From Lepiota brunneoincarnata (Eukaryota; Basidiomycota; Agaricomycetes; Agaricales; Agaricaceae), in assembly GCA_023014365.1 (NCBI GenBank), contig JAEBUN010000001.1:434001-498000 (forward strand): DNA of 64,000 bases, given 5' to 3'. The notes under the pieces were generated by a model. The model was not told the origin of the DNA, did not search any database, and worked only from the letters and a program-made list of their open reading frames with translations. Of this stretch, positions 56,638 through 64,000 are shown in pieces. Numbering within the stretch: position 1 is the first letter of the stretch; every line of letters begins with the position of its first letter. The translations under genes were made by a program, and so were the position numbers.

Positions 56638-58984
56638 GTGAAACTGACGACAAACTCCTGTCGTACTTGAAAGGTACAAACGACAAGATAGAATTCCTGG
56701 TGAGGTGCTACATAATGATGCGGGAATTACTCCTGATACGAATACCACACCGGCCCATAGCGTTCGAATGACGATAGTCATCTATCCTCTGCCTCAGAAC
56801 AGAAGCGGGTTTGTTTCCTGCTGGGCCATGGCCCCAATACGGTCCTAGTCTTGGCGGGAAGGACTCGCTCGTGTCCTAGATATTGTTCTGCCAAATCGGC
56901 CCTAGAGATATGGCCTTCTCTGGCTGGGTTATCTAGCGAGCCCAGTGCCAATGGGGTACAGTCAGAGCTAATCCTTACTGCCGAAAGGTGATGACATCAC
57001 GGTCCTTTGTAGTATGGAGACCGTTAGTCGCTCCGTTGGCGCCTACACTCATACCATTCTGGTCCCTCATTATTTCCGAAGCCGTCCAATGAAATAAGCG
57101 CATTGTAACTACAAGCTCGCATTATTTTCAACCAAACGCTCTACAAAGTTCTATGCCAGACCAGATCTCTGCTTGAGTACCATGACCAGCAGGGATCCGC
57201 AAACAACAACAGTGGGGTTGCCGAACCCACAAGGCCACTGCATGAGCGAAATCTCGCAGAATCCCCCGACGACTAGCATGATAGGCCATTTTCGTCTCTA
57301 TGACAAAAGGGTTTGGAGTAACTAAGTTGGACAGACTCGTTTCCACCTCTTTTTAATTCTATGTTTCACTGGATGTGTAAAACATCTGCTATACCATGGA
57401 AGTCCATCCTCGTGCCATGGACTTCAGGTAAGCTTTGTAGCCTAACTCCTAAAACTTCTGCTTAGAGCCCCGTGTCATGAACTCCAGCCCTGACCACAAT
57501 ATATTTACTGCGTTCCAATCCTTATCACCACCACCGCTTACGACCCTCTGCCATCATCGGCTCGCATCCAAGAATCTGATCACTCTTGTAATGTTGCCAA
57601 CCACGTCACCCAGCCTTGTACATCTTTCTTGGTATGATCAAGCAATAAAACAACGAGCAGCAGACTAGTGACAAGCAAGAACTCATGTACCAACTCACTG
57701 GTTGAGGAATGATCCAGGTGACGTTGGAACCATCCGCTCACTGCAGGCCCAGTCTAACTTTCGCAATGCTTAGATTAAAAGGAAACAGGGCTGCACTCAT
57801 ACTGAATAAATCGCAATTCTAGCTGAAAAAAAGTCTCAAAGTTAGTACCTATACTATCTGTACATGTACACGGGACCCAGCGCTGCACGGATGATGGCCC
57901 CTCGCCGACTGCCTACTTGGATATTTATTCCGATCCTCCCACCCAGCTTAACACTGGACTTGTTGTCATATATAATCGCTCACATCATCTCGAAATGCCC
58001 GCGTCATTATAACATTTGATCAGTGTAACTGAGGCGAGAAAACACTTCAAATTCTCGAAGCGAGTTACCCGCCCACCCAGCGGCTCCTCGCTTTGTGGTC
58101 CAGCTTACTAACGCAACCCTCCAACGCAACCTCCTCAATATCTCATTTCATCCCTAGGTCAAGCGCTCAAGAAGCTGGAAAAGCTTTAAAGTAGACTCAG
58201 GTACACTAGTCGTGACTGAAAGCCCGGACAGACGCTCAACACGGCAACATTGTGACAATAACAATGTTAAATGACGTCAGCCGTACTGGCGGACCTGACG
58301 CAGCAATGACTCATGGAATGTAGAGTCCATGTTCACTGGACTTCGACCTGATCTGTCCAGACCTATTCCCAAGATTTGACTCTGCGTATGCTGCATAGGG
58401 GTCATCACAAACCGGTTCAAAAGTTGGCGAGGGACTGCATCAGTCAGATGATAGATTGCTGGACTACTATTCTCTCAGCACCACCGAATGATCCAATATT
58501 CTAGTGACGATCCTACCACCGATACCGGGGATTATTTTTGGGTTTTGTAAGCCAACGGACAGCCGACGCAACGTCGGTTGGACTCTAGGTGCATTTTTGT
58601 TAGGACGCTATTCGTGCAATCACGATCTCGCGATATGTTTATCGTTTTATTTCCATTGCCAGTTTTCCTCAGTACTCGTGCATACGACGAGTGACTGAGT
58701 ATCATTACTCTTACAATTATATGTTAAGTGGTTCGGGCCTATCTATTGAACATCCCACTACCGCCCCATGGTTCCGTTTTAAAAGGGTGGGGGCAATCGA
58801 GCTGGTCAATAATAAAATATCTTGAGGTCTTAGGCGCCTTCGGTGTCGGGCACATGACCGTGAACACAAAACAAGCGCCGGTATAACCATCTCAACATTC
58901 ACTCTCAGCGTCTCCTACCGTTCACACTTAACGCTATCCAATCAATCGGCTGAGAATTGATCTCATACACCATATCCATGTGGG
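56638..58984. other. Intergenic part of the NACHT tandem duplication
   Basis: The first ~700 bases match the sequence after gene B (61,197 on), including MSETDDKLLSYLK-type and RPLEIWPSL-like remnants (CAAATCGGCCCTAGAGATATGG). These may be a decayed or alternatively spliced C-terminal region. Near 57,530 a phrase CACCACCGCTTACGACCC also recurs at 62,101. The rest (57,700-58,900) has no gene that I recognise. Confidence 0.45.
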
Positions 58985-61196
58985 ATGTCTTTTTTGGATC
59001 GAATCTTTCGTCGTAGGAAAGAGAAAACGAAGAAGGTGGCCCGCACATCAGGTGGTAAGCACCGTCATTTAATCACTCGACTGCCAGAGCGGATATAACC
59101 TAAATACAGGATTTGCAAGCGCTGAGAATGAGAACACTCGTGGGGCAAACGGTGAAGCTGAAGCATTGACCCGGCATGTGGAGGAAAACGTAATGTCGGC
59201 AGGCAGCGCAGGAAAACCACTAGGTAATGTGACGGATTACGCTGCCGATTGTTCAAAATACTGAGGGGGGGTTAGGGACAGAATGCACTGGAAGAGGGTT
59301 CTTCGCAAATGCAAGCAACGTGGTACTCAATCAACCAGTCATGGCCGACAATTCAACTGTGATCCAGTCGATGACCATCCACAATATTGATAATGGGCAA
59401 CCTGGTACGAGCTTCATATATGACCACAAACAACGGACATGCTTACCCTATGTTCCCCAGTCCTCGAAGCTCTTTCGCGTGAAATGACCCAAGGTGCCGA
59501 TGTCGATTCCTCTGCTCGCCACCCTCCTTCCAAATGTTACCCCGGCACTCGCAAATCTCTCACCGCAAAAATCGAGAAGTGGTTGTTCGATAACCACTGT
59601 ACCTGGGATTTGTTGTGGCTCTACGGACCCGCAGGAGTCGGAAAGTCAGCTGTCGCACAAACAGTCGCCGAATTTGCCAAGGATCGTCGCCGATTGGGCG
59701 CCGCATTCTTCTTTTCCAAGACCAACAAACGAAAGGATCTACAGCCTGTCTTCATCACGCTGGCATACCAGCTCGCTGTCCGACTCCCCGGGTATCTCCC
59801 ACTCGTTGCAAAGGAGCTAGGCGCTGACCCTGATTTACTGAAGAAAGCCCCCCACGTCCAGTTTCGGCAACTCATTATCGAGCCTCTGAGTTCCTTGCCA
59901 GCTCATCCAAAGTACCTAATTGTTTTGGATGGGCTTGACGAATGTGATGGAGAGACGGCCCAGTTGCACATCGTCGAATTGATAAACAACGTCATCCTCT
60001 CCCAGGTGTCGCTCCCGATCGTCTGGATGATTTGCAGTCGACCGGAGCATCACCTCATGCGTACTCTCTCCAGGCCCGATTTTTCGATCCAGTGTTGGAG
60101 AGAGGTGCTTGCAATCGATACTGAGGAATCCAGAGACGACGCTGCCGGGTTCATTCGGACCCGCTTCAAGGAGGTCCACGATCTGTACGGGGACTGTGTC
60201 GAAGAAGATGCGAATGGAGTGTGGCCTCCCGAGGAGGATGTTACGCAGATTGTCGACGAAGCATCGGGGCTGTTTGTGTTCGCCAGTACTGTCATGAGGT
60301 ACATCGAGGATGCTGAATCTGGAAATCCCAATGCACGGCTTTCTGAAGTTCTTTCTGTTATTCGACATTCCCTGACAATTGGACCGCGTAGCCCGATGGA
60401 AACACTTGATCAACTCTATACACGGATTCTGTCGGATGTTCCTGAAGATATCTGGCCAGTCACTCATCGGTTGCTCAAGGTCCTCGTTTCCCCGCCAGAG
60501 TTCTATGAAGAGATTTCCTCTCCACGACTTCTGTGCAATTTCTTAGGGATCACTCGTGGAAGATTTTACACGGCGATGCGCAAACTCCATTCAGTTTTGG
60601 ATGTACCTTCCCCGGACCAAGCGGATGCTAGTCCTCTGCGATTCCTCCATGCATCATTCCGCGATTATCTTGTCCAGCCTATGCGCTCGGGCCGGTTTTG
60701 TGCTTCACTGCCACCGGACTTCAAAGGAAATGACGAGGTGCAGAAAGCATGCTTACAGTTCCTCTGTTTACCTGCGCTGTTCCTCGCAGAGAGCACATAC
60801 AAGCTCACCAACACGTACAGGCCTTTGATACCGACACTAGATGAGTCCGCTGCCGACCAGGAGTTGAATCTACGCCTTGCATGGTCCCCTCCCGGCCGTG
60901 GGCCGAGACAGGAGCTCGCCGAGCAACTGATCAGGGTGGCACAACGCAATGTTTTCTCGTCCTATGATACATTCAGGACGCCTGGCGACCAACATCACGA
61001 ACTTGAAGCCATGCTCCGCACCTTTGACTATAACTCACTCACGTTTTCCCGATTTGCTCAAAGTGGCATAGCACGTGGCCTTCCCAGTTTTGTGCACTGG
61101 GTCAAAAGCACGGTACGATTCACTCCCTTGTGTGCCAACCAAAATTCACATTCTACACGTAGTCGCTTCATGATCTGGTCAGGACCCACAGCATGA
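58985..61196 (+). CDS. NACHT-domain STAND protein B (tandem copy of A)
   Basis: Exons 58985-59054, 59110-59223, 59276-59404 and 59461-61196 join in phase to about 682 residues. Exon 1 encodes MSFLDRIFRRRKEKTKK. Exon 3 encodes RGFFANASNVVLNQPVM...TIHNIDNGQP. The long last exon aligns with that of gene A at a constant 4,559 bp offset without indels. Walker A GPAGVGKSAVAQTVAEF, Walker B LIVLDGLDEC, WMICSRPEHHLMRT and LHASFRDYLVQPM are intact. Substitutions are scattered, with more change near the C terminus (CANQNSHSTRSRF). All introns here have GT donors. Role as for A: a probable ligand-gated ATPase switch. As with A, an alternative C-terminal splice into MNETDDKLLSYLKDTNN is possible. Confidence 0.87.
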
Positions 61197-62717
61197 ATGA
61201 AACTGACGATAAACTCCTATCGTACTTGAAAGATACAAACAATGAGATAGAATACTTGGTGAGGGGCTACATCATGATGCGGGAATCATTCCTGATACGG
61301 ATGCTACTCCCACTGATAGAATTTAAATGACGATAGGCATCTATTTTCCGCCACGGACGAAAGGGAGGTTTGTTTCCTGCTGGGCTATGGCTCCAATGTG
61401 GTCCTAGTCCTGGCGGGCAGGAGTATTAATTCGCGTCCTAGATATCATTCCGCCAAATCGGCCCTAGAGATATGGCCTTCTCTAGCTGGGTTATCTGGCG
61501 AGCCCGGTGCCAATAGAGTACAGCCAGTACCAATCCTTACACCCGACAGGTGATGGCATTGTAGTCCATTATAGTGTACGGCTGCTGCTCAGTTCGGGGG
61601 TAAAGCGACTTGTATTCGAGTATCTACGTCGCATATATTTCATAGTTTCTGTGTCTAGATTCCCACAAGGATCGGAACTAAAAGGAGTGGTGAGGTACGC
61701 GGAAACGAGCGAGAGTCAAAGAGTGAGGCTTTCTACGTAAACAAGTAAGACAGAGTAAGTATGAGGTGTAAGGTAAGAAACGAGATCAACGGGAGCCGAA
61801 ATATCTACACTACCCTGGACAATCACGACGTCCCTACAGTGGGATGGAGATTTGTAGTCACTATATTAATGTCTGCACCTACACTGTTCTCGTCCCTCAT
61901 TGTTTCCAAAACCATCCAATGGAATACGCACATCGTGACTACAAGCTCACAGTTTGAACCAATTGCAATACAAAATTCTACACCAGATCTCTGCTCGAGT
62001 AACATGACTATCAAAGATCCACAAACAACACTAGCGGTGGCACCAAACCCACAAGAATACCGATATGCGCTATAAGCGAAATCGGACCAAGGGGCAAAGC
62101 ACCACCGCTTACAACCCCCCGCCGTCATCGACTCGCCTCCAAGGACCTGATTGCTCTTTTGGTTTTTCCAACCACCTCAGCCAGTCTTGTACATTGCCCA
62201 TCGATATTGTCACGTATCCTGCGCCCATCTCTTGCGAAAGCCTTAAAATAGACCCAGGCACGGACCATAAATGCCGGAACAATCGCTCAATGTTGCAACG
62301 TTCACACGTCGTGACAATCATCATTAATCAGCTCGGTTGCTTCCCGCTACCATCCCATTGCAACAGTCGAGTTGAGCACTTCCCTTTCAAACACTTGCAT
62401 AAACTGGAATCGTTGGCGTAGTAGTAGGATGTTCAACCGACAGGGTCAAACAACCAAACACATAATCTCCGGTATAAGTGGTAGGTCCACTTGGCCTACA
62501 CTCAGTTCTATGGAGCTAATGCAGAGTAAGAGGGCCCTGGATACAACTCGGCTCGCACAACTAATGTAATGCTCAATGAACGGGCCACGGTGTCAAAGCA
62601 AGGTATAGGTCCCGCGATCATTGAACATGACAGGGACACGTTTCATGCAGGTATCCAATCTTGATATTTGACCAACGGGCGACCCTGCTGAGGCTAGCAT
62701 AGGTACACCACTTACAG
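61197..62717. other. Intergenic; 3' part of the duplication and 5' region of NACHT C
   Basis: Similarity to the region after gene A continues to about 61,500 and again near 62,100-62,200. No independent gene is recognisable. The first two short exons of NACHT C should lie upstream of 62,718 but are not evident. Confidence 0.4.
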
Positions 62718-64000
62718 GAAATGGGTTCTTCCAGAACGCAAGGAATACCGTGTTTAAACAGCCCGTAGTTATGGCCGACATGAGCAATAGCTCGATTACA
62801 GTGATTAATAAACCAACGACAATCGTCAACCAGGGGCAGCCAGGTACGAGTCTTATCCTCTCTACAACCCGAAGGTACGGAAGCTCACCCCAGGTTGAAT
62901 GTCACAGCATTGGAAGCCTTGTCGCGAGAAATGGCACAGGGAGCTGATATCGATTCTTCTGCTCGCTTCCCTCCCCCTCGATGCTATCCCGGAACGCGTA
63001 CAACTCTGACTACTAGAGCTCAAAAGTGGATCCTCGATGATCACCGTAATGAAGATATGTTTTGGCTCCGTGGGTCTGCCGGAGTTGGAAAGTCAGCAGT
63101 GGCACAGACGATCGCCGAGTTTGCTGAGGCAAGTGGTCGATTGGGGGCCGCATTTTTCTTCTCCAAGACCAATGGACGCAATCATCCTCAGCCAGTCTTC
63201 ATCACCCTTGCATACCAGCTCGCCGTGCGACTTCCGGATTACCTTGGGCTCGTAACAAAACAATTGGGCGCAGACCCGGACCTTTTAAAGAAGGCTCCTC
63301 ACGTTCGATTCAGAAAACTGATTGTCAATCCTTTAACCTCGCTCCCACCTCAGCCGAAATATCTCATCTTATTAGATGGTCTAGACGAATGCGAGGGAGA
63401 GCATGCACAATTGCATATCATTGAGCTTATCAACAACCTCATCCTTTCCCAGACCTCCGTCCCCATCATCTGGATGATATGCAGCCGACCGGAACCACAC
63501 CTTATGCGCACTTTATCCAGGGCAGATTTCGCAATACGATGTTGGAGAGAGGAATTGGATATTGATACCAAGGAGGCTCGAAGTGATACTGCAAAATTCA
63601 TTCGCGTGCGTTTTAGGGAGATACACGATGATAACAAGGACTGCGTTGAAGAAGATATGCACGGACGCTGGCCGCCCAAAGAAGCTACAGACCATATTGT
63701 TCACGCAGCATCGGGACTTTTCATATTTGCTAGTACTATACTCAAGTACATTGAGGAGTCTGAATACAAAGATCCAGACATGCGCCTCAACGAGGTCCTC
63801 GCAGTGATCCAACATTCTCATAAAACTGGGGAACACAAACCTATGAAGACTCTCGATCGTCTCTACGCTCGAATTCTTTCAGAAGTTCCTACTGATATTT
63901 GGCCAATGACACACCGCCTGCTGAAAGCCACCGCTCACCCGCCGCTTGGATCACCCGATCCCGCCCAGTATCTTTCCAACTTCCTGGGAATCACCCGTAG
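62718..64000 (+). CDS. NACHT-domain STAND protein C (runs off the window)
   Basis: Exon 62718-62843 encodes the family motif NGFFQNARNTVFKQPVVM...TIVNQGQP and ends at GTACGA. The next exon (62,908 onwards) is open to the last base: ALEALSREMAQGADIDSSA, Walker A GSAGVGKSAVAQTIAEF, AFFFSKTNGRNHPQP, LAYQLAVRLPDYL, Walker B LILLDGLDEC, WMICSRPEPHLMRTLS, TLDRLYARILSEVPTDIW, FLGITR. No stop or frameshift appears in this stretch, so the gene may be intact. It is more diverged from A and B than they are from each other, so it is not part of the recent duplication. Confidence 0.82.

Noticed and set aside
1..64000. CRISPR arrays, bacterial operons, rRNA genes
   Set aside because: None seen. Introns, STAND genes and element types show a fungal nuclear genome.

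Overview
The window is a transposon-rich piece of a filamentous fungal genome, most likely an agaricomycete (mushroom-forming basidiomycete). The evidence is short introns of about 45-60 nt with GTANGN...YAG borders, tandem NACHT-type STAND genes, an intron-rich secreted lectin gene, a degraded GCM/MULE-type element carrying ubiquitin-protease-like and PHD-like domains, and chromodomain gypsy, copia, Tc1 and IS630-like elements. I cannot name the species.

Layout. (1) 0.4-2.9 kb: a decayed zinc-cluster gene, a solo-LTR-like repeat and a LINE 3' fragment. (2) 3.6-9.8 kb, minus strand: a decayed element with a GCM-like domain, a MULE-like transposase, a USP-like protease and a PHD-like finger, broken by in-frame TGA codons and an LTR-like insertion. 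(3) 9.8-11.6 kb: AT-rich repeats, a tRNA-derived SINE-like segment and a second LTR-like copy. (4) 11.8-16.7 kb: an IS630/mariner-like transposase pseudogene split by a 632 bp CACTA-like foldback element, then a Tc1 element whose right TIR is split by a poly(A) retroposon. (5) 16.9-19.6 kb: two NACHT pseudogenes. The second is cut by a copia element at 19,599-46,009 flanked by TAGGT duplications. That copia holds two younger gypsy elements: gypsy-1 (22,400-35,819) and gypsy-2 (37,114-45,302). (6) 46.0-54.3 kb: the other half of the split NACHT gene, an intact secreted ricin-B-type lectin gene (7 exons), another NACHT pseudogene and a damaged membrane-protein gene. (7) 54.3-64.0 kb: three NACHT genes in a row. 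The first two are a tandem duplication at a 4,559 bp offset, and the third runs off the window.

The most unusual object is gypsy-1. Beside gag-pro-pol, with two canonical -1 slippery heptamers exactly at its two frame changes, it carries two spliced genes on the opposite strand between pol and the 3' LTR. One of these is a fully open 6-exon gene with a perfect Zn2Cys6 pattern. The element also contains 26 exact copies of the palindrome TAAGCTTA, in LTRs, gag-pol and antisense genes alike; I found only one more copy in the other 50 kb. A TE-encoded nuclear protein plus an element-specific dispersed motif recalls anti-silencing systems such as VANC of plant VANDAL elements, but that link is inference.

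Decay shows one clear signature. Most in-frame stops in the old elements are TGA where an Arg codon (CGA) is expected, and all five differences I can see between paired LTRs are CpG to TpG/CpA changes. This fits deamination of methylated CpG.
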